Below, one piece after another: positions 1-9,036 of a DNA stretch of 64,000 bases (position 1 is its first letter; the number at the start of each line of letters is the position of its first letter). The translations under genes and the position numbers were made by a program. Origin of the DNA: Brucella daejeonensis. Its GTDB lineage: Bacteria; Pseudomonadota; Alphaproteobacteria; Rhizobiales; Rhizobiaceae. The stretch is from the NCBI RefSeq assembly GCF_014199265.1, contig NZ_JACIJG010000010.1:122910-186909 (forward strand). Reading direction: 5' to 3'. The notes beneath the pieces are model-generated. The model did no database searches and was not told the origin of the DNA. It saw only the letters and a program-made list of their open reading frames with translations.

Positions 1-563
1 GGCTTCATGCCGATGATCGTCCGCCCCGTTTCAGGAGAAGCCGCCAGACACAGAACCACGAAAATCAGCACGATCATGCCGCCCAGATAGCCAAGCCCCC
101 AGGCGATGTTCGATACGCGTCCGATATCCCTGCCCGGCACCAGCCGCGGCATCATGGAATCGTTGAAGACGATGGAAAACTCCGCCGCGATCATCGCGAT
201 GCTGAAGGCCAGAAGCACCCAGAAGAGCTTCGCGCCCGGCACCGCGAACCACAATGTCATCAGGCTTGCGATCTTCAGGACGGCGAAGAACCCGATCCAC
301 GGCTTCCGGGCGCCCGTCTTGTCGGCAATCGCGCCCAGTACGGGCGAGAGAATGGCGATCGCAAAACCGGCCGCGGCGAAGCCATATCCCCATGCGACCT
401 GCCCCGCCTCCGGGCTATCCGCCATGCGGGATATGAAATATGGACCGAAAATGAATGTCACGACGACCGTGAAAAACGGCTGGGCCGCCCAGTCGAAAAA
501 AATCCAGCCCCATATTCCGCGACGCGACGCATAGCCGTGCGCTTCCAGAACCTGATCGCTCAA
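1..563 (-). CDS. MFS transporter, Atg22/UMF1-like (partial, 3' end outside window)
   Basis: The reading frame runs off the left edge, so only the N-terminal approx. 187 residues are present. They show several hydrophobic segments, a WIFFDWAAQPFF motif near the N-terminus and an ADKTGARKPWIG loop after the second membrane helix. That loop is the conserved cytoplasmic motif of major facilitator proteins, and the FDWA motif is typical of the UMF1/Atg22-like branch. Start chosen: TTG at 563, preceded by GGAAGG eight bases upstream; no better ATG is in frame. The substrate cannot be told from the sequence. It probably forms its own transcription unit downstream of the gdhB terminator. Confidence 0.75.
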   Translation of the reverse strand, partial: MSDQVLEAHGYASRRGIWGWIFFDWAAQPFFTVVVTFIFGPYFISRMADSPEAGQVAWGYGFAAAGFAIAILSPVLGAIADKTGARKPWIGFFAVLKIASLMTLWFAVPGAKLFWVLLAFSIAMIAAEFSIVFNDSMMPRLVPGRDIGRVSNIAWGLGYLGGMIVLIFVVLCLAASPETGRTIIGMK

Positions 564-670
564 TTGTTTGTTCCTTCCCCCCGCCAGAAAGCAGTCACCG
601 ACATACCCATCGGGCGCTTCTCTTTGGCGGGAACGATCCTATACCCCGGAATGCGGGTCACAAGAAACGA

Positions 671-694
671 AAAGGGCGGCCGAAGCCGCCCTTT
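671..694 (-). terminator. Rho-independent terminator of glutamate dehydrogenase gene
   Basis: A perfect 10-bp stem (AAAGGGCGGC/GCCGCCCTTT) with a CGAA-type tetraloop lies 36 bp past the gdhB stop. Read on the minus strand it is followed by a T-rich stretch (TTTTCGTTTC). Confidence 0.8.
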
Positions 695-729
695 GGAGAA
701 AAATATCAGGGCCGTGACCCCGACAAGCG

Positions 730-3700
730 CTACTGTGTCAGGTCGGACATCAGCCCGGCCGCGACCGCCAGCCGCGAAACGGTAAGGTCGCCGCCTTCGG
801 TGAGCGCCACCATACGGCTCTTCACCTGCTCGATGCGCGCGCCGTCCGCGGCGAACCACGCCGCCGCCGGGTCCTTCTCCCCGGCAAAACGCTTGAGCGC
901 CGTAATGGTGATACCGCGCGCGGCCTGGGTGATCGTATCGTTCGCCCGCGACAGGGCCAGGCCGTCATAATAATCCGTGACGGGAATGCTGCGCGCGGCT
1001 TCCTCGATGCGGCCGATGCGGAAGGTTTCCGAAACGCCGAAATAGGCTTTTGCCGTGGCCACCAGATCGGCGCCCGCCAGATGCGCGATCAGCGCGATGT
1101 CCGGCATGATGCCCGCAAGCTGGAGATTGGCGAGGCGTTGCGCCAGTTTTTCCGGTGCGCCCTTTTCCACGAAAGCAGCCTTGTCGGCCTGAACCGCGCT
1201 CTTGAGGAATTGCGGCATCAGACCGTCGAAACGCGGCTCCAGTTCGGCACGCGCCCCGGTGATCGTATCCACCAATTCCGTCAGGTTGGCGCGGGTCGTG
1301 TCGTTGCGCAGCACCCAGGCCGTGGTGGCCAGCAGCATTTCGCTGACGATCTGATAGAAACCGTTCTGCACATCGCCCGGCACACGATTGTCGAGCGCAT
1401 CGATGGCGTCATAGATCGCATCGATCGCAAAGCCGTCACGCACCGCCACATAGGCCCGAACGATATCGGCGGGCGACTTGCCTGTCGTATCGGCCAGACG
1501 GCTGATGAAGGTGATGCCGCCGCGATTTATGACGTCATTGGCCAGAAGGGTCGCGACGATTTCCCGCTTCAGGCGATGGTTGGAAATTTCCTGCGTATAG
1601 GTCTTCACCATGCGCTTGGGGAAATAACCGAACAGCAGAGACTGGAAATAGGGTTCGTCGGGAAGCGCGCTTGCCACCAGATCGCCCGACAGCGACAGTT
1701 TCGCATAGGCAAGCAGAACCGCCAGTTCCGGGCGCGTGAGCGGCTGGCCTGCCTTCTGGCGTTCGATGAGCACGGCATCGGACGGCAGGTACTCCACCTT
1801 GCGGTCGAGAAGCTTGCGGTTTTCCAGTTCCGCCATGAAGCGCGCCTGATAAGGCAGCTCGGCCAGTCCCTGACGCTCGCTGAGCGAAAGCGTCAGCGGT
1901 TGCAGATAGTTGTTGCGCAGCACCAGTTCGGACACGTCGTCGGTCATGCTGACGAGAAGCTTGTTGCGCGCCGGACGCTTCAGCTTGCCCGAGCGCATGG
2001 CGGCCGCGAGCGCGATCTTGATATTGACCTCGACGTCCGAGCAGTTGACGCCCGCCGAATTGTCGATGGCGTCGGTATTGCTCCGGCCTCCGCCGGACCC
2101 GCCGGCCCCACCGACCAGAGCATATTCGATACGTCCGCGCTGCGTCACGCCGAGATTGGCACCCTCGCCGATCACGCGTGCGCGCACCTCCGCCCCGGTG
2201 ATGCGGATCGCATCGTTGGCACGGTCGCCCACCTGCGCATCCGTTTCGGCGGAGGAGCGAATATAGGTGCCGATGCCGCCGAACCAGAGCAGGTCCACCC
2301 TGGCCTTGAGGATCGCCGTCATGATTTCCTGCGGCGTGCCGGTGGTCGTCTCCAGACCGATGGCTGCGGCAGCTTCCGGCGAAAGCGTAATCGTCTTCTG
2401 GCTGCGGCTATAGATGCCGCCGCCAGCAGAAAGCTTGGTGCGGTCATAGTCCTGCCAGCTCGAACGCGGCAGGTCGAACAGGCGCTTGCGCTCGGCAAAG
2501 CCCGTCGCGGGGACCGGATCGGGATCGATGAAGATATCGCGATGGTCGAAAGCTGCCACGAGCCTGATCTGCTCGGAAAGCAGCATACCGTTGCCGAACA
2601 CGTCGCCCGACATGTCGCCCACGCCGACCACCGTGAAAGGCTCGCTCTGGATATCCATGTCGAATTCGCGGAAATGCCGCTTCACGGCCTCCCACGCACC
2701 GCGCGCGGTGATGCCCATGCCCTTGTGGTCGTAACCGGCGGAACCGCCGGATGCGAAGGCATCGTCCAGCCAGAAATCATGCGCCTGGCTGATGGCGTTG
2801 GCCGTATCGGAGAAGGTGGCCGTGCCCTTGTCGGCGGCGACCACGAAATAAGGATCGTCCTTGTCGTGGCGCACGACGTCCGTCGGCGGAACGACATGAC
2901 TGTCCTCGATATTGTCCGTGACCGACAGAAGCGTGGAAATGAAAATCTTGTAGGCGTCGCGACCGGCCTCGAAGACCGCATTGCGGTCGCCGCCGACAGG
3001 CAGGCGTTTCGGATAGAAGCCGCCCTTGGCGCCGACAGGCACGATCACGGCATTCTTGACCTGCTGCGCCTTCACGAGGCCCAGCACTTCGGTGCGATAA
3101 TCCTGTGCGCGGTCCGACCAGCGCAAACCGCCGCGGGCGACCGCGCCGAAGCGCAAGTGCACCCCTTCCACTTCCGGCCCGTAGACGAAGATTTCGCGAT
3201 AGGGGCGCGGCTCCGGCAAGCCGTCGACAAGACGCGGATTGAGCTTGAACGCGAAGGTCACGCGCGGCTTGCCATCGGCATCGGGCTGCCAGGCATTGGT
3301 GCGCAGCGTCACTTCGATCAGGTTGCGGAAACGGCGCAGAATCTGGTCGTCATCGATGCTCGGCACGCCGAGAAGCGCGGTTTCGATACCGCCGACGAGC
3401 TTCTTTTCCGCCGTATCGCGGCGCTTGGCCGACGGGTTGAGACGCAGATCGAACAGCGAATAGAGATCGCTCGCGATCTCTGGATAACGGTTGAGCGCGG
3501 CAGCGATGAAGCCCTGCGAATAGGCAATGCCCGCCTGTTGCAGATAGCGCCCGTAGGAACGCAGGATCATGATCTGGCGGGCGGTCAGCCGCGCCGTCTG
3601 CACCAGCGCGTTGTAGCCGTCATTGTCGGCAAGGCCGTTCCAGACGCTACGGAACACGTCTTCCAGCATCTCGCCGTCGTCGGAAAGATCGACGGCAGAG

Positions 3701-5568
3701 CCATAGGCGTTCACAAGCTGCATGTCGTGCAGGTAGACGGTCGCCCCGTCCTTGCCAGCCCCATCTCCGCCGACATGTGGAAGATCGATGGTCTGCTCGC
3801 TGACCACGCGGAAGCCCATATTCTCCAGAAGCGGCACGCGCCGCGACAGCGCGACCGGCGCGCCATGGTGATAGAGCTTGAGCGAAACCGCATCCGGCCC
3901 ATCGGTGCGATAGCGATAGAAATCGACGAAAAGCGGTTGTTCGGCGCTCAGGCCCGCAATACGTTCGGCATCGACCAGCGCTTCCGGTGCGGTGAAGATT
4001 TCACGATAGGACGGCGGGAAACTCGCGGCCAGGGCGACGGTCTTTCCATCCGCCGTTTCGGTGCTTTCGCGAACCGCATCCTCCCAGGTTCGCACCATGG
4101 CGCGGATTTCCTTTTCCAGCGCCTCACGGTCCACATGCGGCGTGGAACGCTCGTGGCGGCGGATGACGAACTGGACGCGCGTCAACCCGCTTTGCAGGAA
4201 AACCGGATGGAATTCGAAACTGTCGCCGCCATAGACGTCGACCAGATACTGGCCGATCTTCTCGCGCACGACCGAGTCGTAACGGTCACGCGGAATATAG
4301 ACCAGCACCGTTGCGAAACGGCCGAAACGGTCGAGACGCGGGATAGCCCGTACGCGGGGTCTTTCGCCCAGCGCGAGGATCAGTTCGGCATTGGCGGTCA
4401 GGCTTTCCGTGTCGATCTGGAAAAGCTCGTCGCGCGGATATTCTTCCAGCACATTGATGAGCGCCTTGCCCGAATGGTCTTCGCGGTTGAAGCCGAGATG
4501 CCGGATGACCGCATCCGCCTTCGAGCGGATGAACGGGATACCGGCGACCGAGCTTGTATAGGCAACGGAGGTGAACAGGCCCACCAGACGCAATTCGCCG
4601 ACCGCTTCCCCCGCCGGCCCGAAAATCTTGATGCCGATATAGTCGAGATAGGAGCGGCGGTGCACCGACGAAAGCGTATTGGCCTTGGTGACCATCAGCG
4701 GTTCGGCGCTGTCGAGGAATTCCGTCACCTCGCGCGGCGTCACCGTGTCGTCGTCGTGCTTGCGCAGCACGCGCACTTCACTGTCGTTGAGAACGCCGAG
4801 CGTTTCCTTGACCGGAACCAGTTCGCGCTTGTCGCCCTTGCCCTTGAAGATCAGTTCGCGAAGCCCGAGGAAGATGAAGCGATCGTCGCGCAGCCATTCC
4901 AGAAATGCGATCGCTTCCGGCATGGCCGCGTCGCCGCTCATTTCATGAACGCGCTTGTAATCGGCGATTGCGCCGTCGAGGCGCTTGAGCATCGGCTTCC
5001 AGTCGCTGACGGCAGCGCGAACCTGTCCCAGCACACGCTTGATGGCGGCGATGAGATCGGCCTTCGCCTGCTTGTCCAGCGCGGGAAGGTGAACCTGCAT
5101 GAGGCTGACGCGCTCGACGCCCTCGGCGGGTGCAAGCTGCGACGCTTCACCGAGAATGACCAGTTCGTCCTTCTCGCGTGAAATATCCAGAACCGGGTGC
5201 ACGACCATGAAGATCCGGCTGGCGCGGTCGTTCAGCTCGCCCATGATGGAATCGAGCAGAAACGGCATGTTGTCGTTGACGATGGTGATGACGCTCACCG
5301 GTCGATTATGGGGCTTGCCGCGACGTTCGATACCGTTATCGACGCTGACGATGCTCTTGCCCTTGCGCCAGGATAGAAGCGCTGCGTAACCGTGACGGGC
5401 CGAACTGTCGAGAGCGGCGGCATCATAGGCGGCCAGATCTTCCGGCGGCGCCCACTCGAAGAGAAGCTGCGAAAAGGCGGCGAGCACCTTCGACGTTCCT
5501 CCCTTCTTTTCCTTCTTGCCTGCCTTGGACGCTTTAACCTTGCTCGACCGATCCTGCTTTGCAGTCAC
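730..5568 (-). CDS. gdhB: NAD-specific glutamate dehydrogenase, large (approx. 180 kDa) type
   Basis: This is a 1,612-residue protein of the large NAD-GDH class, which oxidatively deaminates glutamate to 2-oxoglutarate and ammonia in the cytoplasm. The length matches the family (about 1,600). The long N-terminal ACT-like regulatory region comes first. The catalytic core follows at about residues 800-1150, with VPVGAKGGFYPK carrying the substrate lysine, DMSGDVFGNGML and the Gly-rich WFGGIGTYI nucleotide segment. Start chosen: GTG at 5568, which has GGAG eight bases upstream; the in-frame ATG at 5586 and TTG at 5604 have no ribosome-binding site. It appears monocistronic, with its own terminator at 671-694. 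Confidence 0.93.
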   Translation of the reverse strand: MTAKQDRSSKVKASKAGKKEKKGGTSKVLAAFSQLLFEWAPPEDLAAYDAAALDSSARHGYAALLSWRKGKSIVSVDNGIERRGKPHNRPVSVITIVNDNMPFLLDSIMGELNDRASRIFMVVHPVLDISREKDELVILGEASQLAPAEGVERVSLMQVHLPALDKQAKADLIAAIKRVLGQVRAAVSDWKPMLKRLDGAIADYKRVHEMSGDAAMPEAIAFLEWLRDDRFIFLGLRELIFKGKGDKRELVPVKETLGVLNDSEVRVLRKHDDDTVTPREVTEFLDSAEPLMVTKANTLSSVHRRSYLDYIGIKIFGPAGEAVGELRLVGLFTSVAYTSSVAGIPFIRSKADAVIRHLGFNREDHSGKALINVLEEYPRDELFQIDTESLTANAELILALGERPRVRAIPRLDRFGRFATVLVYIPRDRYDSVVREKIGQYLVDVYGGDSFEFHPVFLQSGLTRVQFVIRRHERSTPHVDREALEKEIRAMVRTWEDAVRESTETADGKTVALAASFPPSYREIFTAPEALVDAERIAGLSAEQPLFVDFYRYRTDGPDAVSLKLYHHGAPVALSRRVPLLENMGFRVVSEQTIDLPHVGGDGAGKDGATVYLHDMQLVNAYGSAVDLSDDGEMLEDVFRSVWNGLADNDGYNALVQTARLTARQIMILRSYGRYLQQAGIAYSQGFIAAALNRYPEIASDLYSLFDLRLNPSAKRRDTAEKKLVGGIETALLGVPSIDDDQILRRFRNLIEVTLRTNAWQPDADGKPRVTFAFKLNPRLVDGLPEPRPYREIFVYGPEVEGVHLRFGAVARGGLRWSDRAQDYRTEVLGLVKAQQVKNAVIVPVGAKGGFYPKRLPVGGDRNAVFEAGRDAYKIFISTLLSVTDNIEDSHVVPPTDVVRHDKDDPYFVVAADKGTATFSDTANAISQAHDFWLDDAFASGGSAGYDHKGMGITARGAWEAVKRHFREFDMDIQSEPFTVVGVGDMSGDVFGNGMLLSEQIRLVAAFDHRDIFIDPDPVPATGFAERKRLFDLPRSSWQDYDRTKLSAGGGIYSRSQKTITLSPEAAAAIGLETTTGTPQEIMTAILKARVDLLWFGGIGTYIRSSAETDAQVGDRANDAIRITGAEVRARVIGEGANLGVTQRGRIEYALVGGAGGSGGGRSNTDAIDNSAGVNCSDVEVNIKIALAAAMRSGKLKRPARNKLLVSMTDDVSELVLRNNYLQPLTLSLSERQGLAELPYQARFMAELENRKLLDRKVEYLPSDAVLIERQKAGQPLTRPELAVLLAYAKLSLSGDLVASALPDEPYFQSLLFGYFPKRMVKTYTQEISNHRLKREIVATLLANDVINRGGITFISRLADTTGKSPADIVRAYVAVRDGFAIDAIYDAIDALDNRVPGDVQNGFYQIVSEMLLATTAWVLRNDTTRANLTELVDTITGARAELEPRFDGLMPQFLKSAVQADKAAFVEKGAPEKLAQRLANLQLAGIMPDIALIAHLAGADLVATAKAYFGVSETFRIGRIEEAARSIPVTDYYDGLALSRANDTITQAARGITITALKRFAGEKDPAAAWFAADGARIEQVKSRMVALTEGGDLTVSRLAVAAGLMSDLTQ

Positions 5569-5853
5569 GTCGGATACTCCTGTCATGATGGCAATGCGCG
5601 CCAAACTAGCAGATTAGCCATCGGTTTCGATGGAAATTCACGGCAAATAACGAAAAATTTCCCCGAAAGTCAGAAAAGTCGCGTTTAATCCATTTAATTT
5701 GGAACAAAACTCCGAAAACTCCTCCCGAAATTTCGGAATATGCCGGAAGGCTTCGCGATCCCTCGCGAAAGGCGGCGTGAAATGGTGAAGCAACCGGCTC
5801 GCTTCGCCACTTTTTTGACTAAAGTCTAAATATCTGACTAAAAAAACAGGCCG
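5569..5853. other. Intergenic region upstream of gdhB
   Basis: This 285-bp stretch is AT-richer than its surroundings and carries the presumed promoter of the glutamate dehydrogenase gene (leftward) and the 3' flank of the TPM-domain gene. I see no open frame of note and no clear hairpin. Confidence 0.4.
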
Positions 5854-6495
5854 TCAAAGCTCGACCAGATGATCGTCAAGCTCGTTGGCATTCTCCGCCC
5901 CGGCCGGGAAATGCTTTCGCAGGAGAAGCCCCGCCTGGCCGATCGCCTGCACGAACCCCTCCGCCACCTGCGCCTGCGATGCATGACGGGTGAGCGTCGC
6001 GACGATCCCGTTCCATTCCTCCTGCCCGACACGGGCATTGATGCCCGCATCGGCAATCACCTCGGCATAATGTTCGGCCATCGAGACGAAGAGCAGGATG
6101 CCGGTGCGGTTCTCGGTAATATGGACATTGCGCGCCAGAAACTGTTGTAGCGCGTTGAGATGGGCGCGCTTGTAGCGGATGCGGCGCGGCACCAGAAGCA
6201 TACGCAGCGACGGCAGGAGCCAGAGTACGAGCATGGCGCTCAGAAACGCCGCCAGCACAGCAAGGCCGAACAGCGGCAGGCGGATATCGAACCAGTACCA
6301 GTGCGCGAGAAAGGCCGCGATCACCGAAGCGGCCAGGATGCCGCAGGCCGCGACAAAGCCGGCGGCGAAGAAATAATCGTCGCTGGAGCGCGCCAGCACG
6401 GCGTAGATTTCGCCGCTCGTTTCAGCCTCCGCCTGCCGGATCGCTTCCGCGATGCGGGCATGATCCGCGGTGCCGATGATCGTTCTGTCGTGCAT
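5854..6495 (-). CDS. TPM-domain membrane protein (second TPM paralogue)
   Basis: A 213-residue protein. An N-terminal segment (GTADHARIAEAIRQAEAETSGEI) resembles the start of TPM-domain proteins, two hydrophobic helices lie at about residues 45-95, and a C-terminal soluble part contains VHITENRTGILLFVSMAEH. It follows the YgcG-like TPM gene by 11 bp and lemA further upstream, so the three genes form one minus-strand operon. TPM proteins are linked to membrane or photosystem maintenance and in bacteria commonly accompany LemA; the biochemical role is unknown. Start chosen: ATG at 6495 with GAGG upstream; a GTG at 6501 is an alternative. Confidence 0.8.
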   Translation of the reverse strand: MHDRTIIGTADHARIAEAIRQAEAETSGEIYAVLARSSDDYFFAAGFVAACGILAASVIAAFLAHWYWFDIRLPLFGLAVLAAFLSAMLVLWLLPSLRMLLVPRRIRYKRAHLNALQQFLARNVHITENRTGILLFVSMAEHYAEVIADAGINARVGQEEWNGIVATLTRHASQAQVAEGFVQAIGQAGLLLRKHFPAGAENANELDDHLVEL

Positions 6496-6506
6496 GGCCA
6501 CCCTCT

Positions 6507-7376
6507 CTACCAGCTTCCCGAAGCGCCGCCGCCACCGGACGAACCGCCGCCGCCGGAAAACCCTCCACCGCCCGACGACCAGCCGCCGCCACCGCCGAAG
6601 CCGCCGCCCCGGCCACGACCAGAACCGCCGCGACTGTTATAATCGACGACCATGCCGAGCCATTCATACCGGCCCGGCCCTATCTTGCGGCCGAAGACCG
6701 GCGTCAGGATCGACATGCCGAACCCGCCGAAGAAGATCAGGCACCAGAAGGCGATGAAGGCCACGAACACCCAGTCCACATCGTCGGAACTCGTCTGCGC
6801 ATTGCGCTTTGTCCGCGCTTCCAGTTCCGCCGCATCGCCGGACAGGACCGACAGGATGCCGTCGACGCCCTGCACGATGCCGCCCGAATAATTGCCGGTA
6901 CGGAATTCCGGGATGATGGTGCCGTTGATGATGACGCTCGAAAGTGCGTCGGTCATGATGCCTTCCAGCCCGTAACCGACCTCGATGCGCACCTTGCGGT
7001 CGTTGGGGGCGACCACCAGCAATATGCCGTTGTTCTCCTGTTTCTGCCCCAGCGCCCAGGCGCGGAACAGACGGTTGGAATAGCTCTCGATATCCTCGCC
7101 ATTGAGGCTCGGCACCGTCACCACCACCACCTGATCCGACGATTTTGCTTCGAAATCGGCCAGCTTCTGCGTCAGTTGCTGGCGCTGCGCGGGATCGATG
7201 ATTCCCGCCGCATCGACGACGCGGCCGGTCAGCGCCAGCGCGGACTTGCCCGCATCCTGCGCCCATGCCGCAGGGCACAGGGCAAGTGTGGCGAAAAACA
7301 GAAGAATGGCCGCGATGAAGCCCCGCGACCAGCTCCAGCCGCGAGACGTGTCATGCAAGAGCCCGATGCGCATCAT
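6507..7376 (-). CDS. TPM-domain protein, YgcG family, Gly/Ser-rich C-terminus
   Basis: A 289-residue protein with an N-terminal signal peptide (hydrophobic residues approx. 19-36, ending AWAQ), then a TPM domain (LTGRVVDAAGIIDPAQRQQL, VVVTVPSLNG, NNGILLVVAPNDRKVRIEVGYGLEG). A transmembrane helix lies at about residues 205-228, and a low-complexity Gly/Ser tail ends the protein. This layout is the standard YgcG architecture: a periplasmic TPM domain anchored by a C-terminal helix. It lies 11 bp after lemA and 11 bp before the second TPM gene, so the three are probably co-transcribed and may work together at the membrane. Confidence 0.88.
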   Translation of the reverse strand: MMRIGLLHDTSRGWSWSRGFIAAILLFFATLALCPAAWAQDAGKSALALTGRVVDAAGIIDPAQRQQLTQKLADFEAKSSDQVVVVTVPSLNGEDIESYSNRLFRAWALGQKQENNGILLVVAPNDRKVRIEVGYGLEGIMTDALSSVIINGTIIPEFRTGNYSGGIVQGVDGILSVLSGDAAELEARTKRNAQTSSDDVDWVFVAFIAFWCLIFFGGFGMSILTPVFGRKIGPGRYEWLGMVVDYNSRGGSGRGRGGGFGGGGGWSSGGGGFSGGGGSSGGGGASGSW

Positions 7377-7387
7377 GGCGGTGCCGG

Positions 7388-8011
7388 TCAGTTGAAGTTG
7401 ACCTTGGGCGCGCTCTGGCTCGCTGCGTCGGCGGTGAATGTCTGCATGGGTTGGGCGTCACGGAACCAGATCCATGTCCAGATCATCGTCGGCATGGTCT
7501 TGAGCGCCGTATTATAGACACGCACCGCCTCGATATAGTCGCGGCGCGCCACGGCGATGCGGTTTTCCGTGCCTTCGAGCTGCGATTGCAGCGCAAGGAA
7601 ATTCTGGTTGGCCTTGAGGTCGGGATAACGCTCGACCACCACCATCAGGCGCGACAGCGCGCTGGTGAGATTGGCCTGATTGTCCTGAAACTGCTTGAAG
7701 AGTTCGGGATTGTTCAGCGTTTCGGGCGTGATCTGCACCTGCGTCGCCTTGGCGCGCGCATCGATCACGGCCTCAAGGGTTTCCTTTTCATGCGCGGCAT
7801 AGCCCTTCACCGTCTCGACCAGATTGGGCACGAGATCGGCGCGGCGCTGATACTGGTTCTGTACCTCGCTCCAGGCAGCCTTTGCCTTTTCCTCATTGGT
7901 CGGAATCGTGTTGAAACCGCACGCCGAAAGCAGCGGGACCAGAACGATCAGACCGAGAGCGATGAAAATACGGCGGAAAGAGAAGGAAGTCGCAACCGTC
8001 GCAGCCGACAT
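7388..8011 (-). CDS. lemA: LemA family lipoprotein
   Basis: A 207-residue LemA protein. The N-terminus has a hydrophobic stretch ending in LLSAC, a lipobox, so it is probably lipidated. The family signature RADLVPNLVETVKGYAAHE and the helical ERYPDLKANQNFLALQSQLEGTENRIAVARRDYI segment are complete. LemA function is unknown, but it is often paired with TPM-domain proteins, as here. Start ATG at 8011 has AGGAGA upstream. It is the first gene of the lemA-TPM-TPM operon. Confidence 0.92.
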   Translation of the reverse strand: MSAATVATSFSFRRIFIALGLIVLVPLLSACGFNTIPTNEEKAKAAWSEVQNQYQRRADLVPNLVETVKGYAAHEKETLEAVIDARAKATQVQITPETLNNPELFKQFQDNQANLTSALSRLMVVVERYPDLKANQNFLALQSQLEGTENRIAVARRDYIEAVRVYNTALKTMPTMIWTWIWFRDAQPMQTFTADAASQSAPKVNFN

Positions 8012-8173
8012 GGGGTTCTCCTGAAAAGAGGCGTTGAAGCGCCCGGAAACATCAATATCAGTACCGGCAAATTCGCTTTCACGGAAATGCGAGCCGTCAA
8101 ATCAACAAGATAGAGAAAATCTGGCAAGTTTCCAGCCGGTTTCGACAAGAACCCTGACCGACCGCCCAAAACA

Positions 8174-8203
8174 AAAAGGCGACGGATTGCTCCATCGCCT
8201 TTT
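8174..8203 (-). terminator. Terminator downstream of rpsP
   Basis: A 9-bp stem (AAAAGGCGA/TCGCCTTTT) with a 12-nt loop lies 24 bp past the rpsP stop. On the minus strand it runs into TTTTTGTTTT, a strong intrinsic terminator. Confidence 0.8.
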
Positions 8204-8226
8204 CAAGACAACTGACTGCGAACGAA

Positions 8227-8643
8227 TTATTCGCCTGCAGCTTCCTCAGCCGGAGCGGCAGCGGCTTCTGCGGCGGCGGCAGCAGCCTCGGCAGCCTTGG
8301 CTGCGGCTTCTTCTTCAGCCTGCTTGGCCATGGCGATGCGTTCCTGAGCCTTCTTGCCCGGTTCGCCCTTGGTCGGGTTGTTGCGGGCCGGACGCTTGGC
8401 AATGCCAGCCTGGTCGAGGAAGCGCAGAACGCGGTCGGTCGGCTGTGCGCCCTGTGCGATCCAATGCTGGATGCGCTCGGCGTCGAGCTTCACGCGTTCA
8501 GCGTCCTTGGCCAGCATCGGGTTCCATGCGCCAACGGTTTCGATGAAACGGCCGTCACGCGGGCTGCGAACGTCGGCAACGACGACGTGGTAGTAAGGGC
8601 GCTTCTTGGAGCCAGCGCGGGCAAGACGAATCTTCAGAGACAT
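8227..8643 (-). CDS. rpsP: 30S ribosomal protein S16
   Basis: A 138-residue protein. The first approx. 85 residues are a complete S16 ([56 protein letters not shown]). The rest is an Ala/Glu-rich extension (about 50 residues of A/E/P) of the kind seen in Rhizobiales S16. It is part of the small ribosomal subunit near the 5' domain of 16S rRNA. It sits downstream of ffh and the chorismate mutase gene on the same strand. The usual followers rimM-trmD-rplS are absent: a terminator and then lemA come next. Confidence 0.97.
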   Translation of the reverse strand: MSLKIRLARAGSKKRPYYHVVVADVRSPRDGRFIETVGAWNPMLAKDAERVKLDAERIQHWIAQGAQPTDRVLRFLDQAGIAKRPARNNPTKGEPGKKAQERIAMAKQAEEEAAAKAAEAAAAAAEAAAAPAEEAAGE

Positions 8644-8719
8644 TTTTTCTTTCCTTTAGACAATTGCTTCGCCCGGGGGATGGCCGGGGCAAAACGGGTT
8701 GAACCGCCTTTTACGGTTA

Positions 8720-9031
8720 TTACTTTCCGCCGTGGTTTGCGGCGGTATGCTCATGATGCCGAATGACTTCCTTCACGATGAAGTTCAGGAATTTTTCGGC
8801 GAAATCAGGATCGAGATGGGCATCGACTGCCAATCCGCGCAGACGCTCCACCTGACGCCTTTCGCGCGTCGGATCGGCGGCTGCGAGACCGCGTTCGGCC
8901 TTCAGAACGCCGACAGCCTGGGTGCAGCGGAAACGTTCCGCCAGCATGTGGATCAGCGCCGCATCGATATTGTCGATGGATGCGCGCAGCGTCAGAAGTT
9001 CGGCAGGTACGGTATTCTGTTCGTCGTTCAT
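8720..9031 (-). CDS. Chorismate mutase, AroQ type
   Basis: A 103-residue all-helical AroQ-type chorismate mutase, which converts chorismate to prephenate for phenylalanine/tyrosine synthesis. The conserved N-terminal helix LRASIDNIDAALIHMLAERF and the KAERGL / RERRQVERL segments carry the family's Arg/Lys active-site residues. The start ATG at 9031 lies 5 nt beyond the ffh stop; a GTG at 9040 would overlap it, so translational coupling to ffh is likely. The ffh-chorismate mutase-rpsP order is common in alphaproteobacteria. Confidence 0.9.
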   Translation of the reverse strand: MNDEQNTVPAELLTLRASIDNIDAALIHMLAERFRCTQAVGVLKAERGLAAADPTRERRQVERLRGLAVDAHLDPDFAEKFLNFIVKEVIRHHEHTAANHGGK

Positions 9032-9036
9032 GATGC

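Noticed and set aside
1081..5181. Long open frame on the plus strand opposite gdhB
   Set aside because: It is the antisense shadow of a high-GC gene; its translation is rich in Arg/His/Asp with no domain, while the minus strand encodes a full glutamate dehydrogenase.
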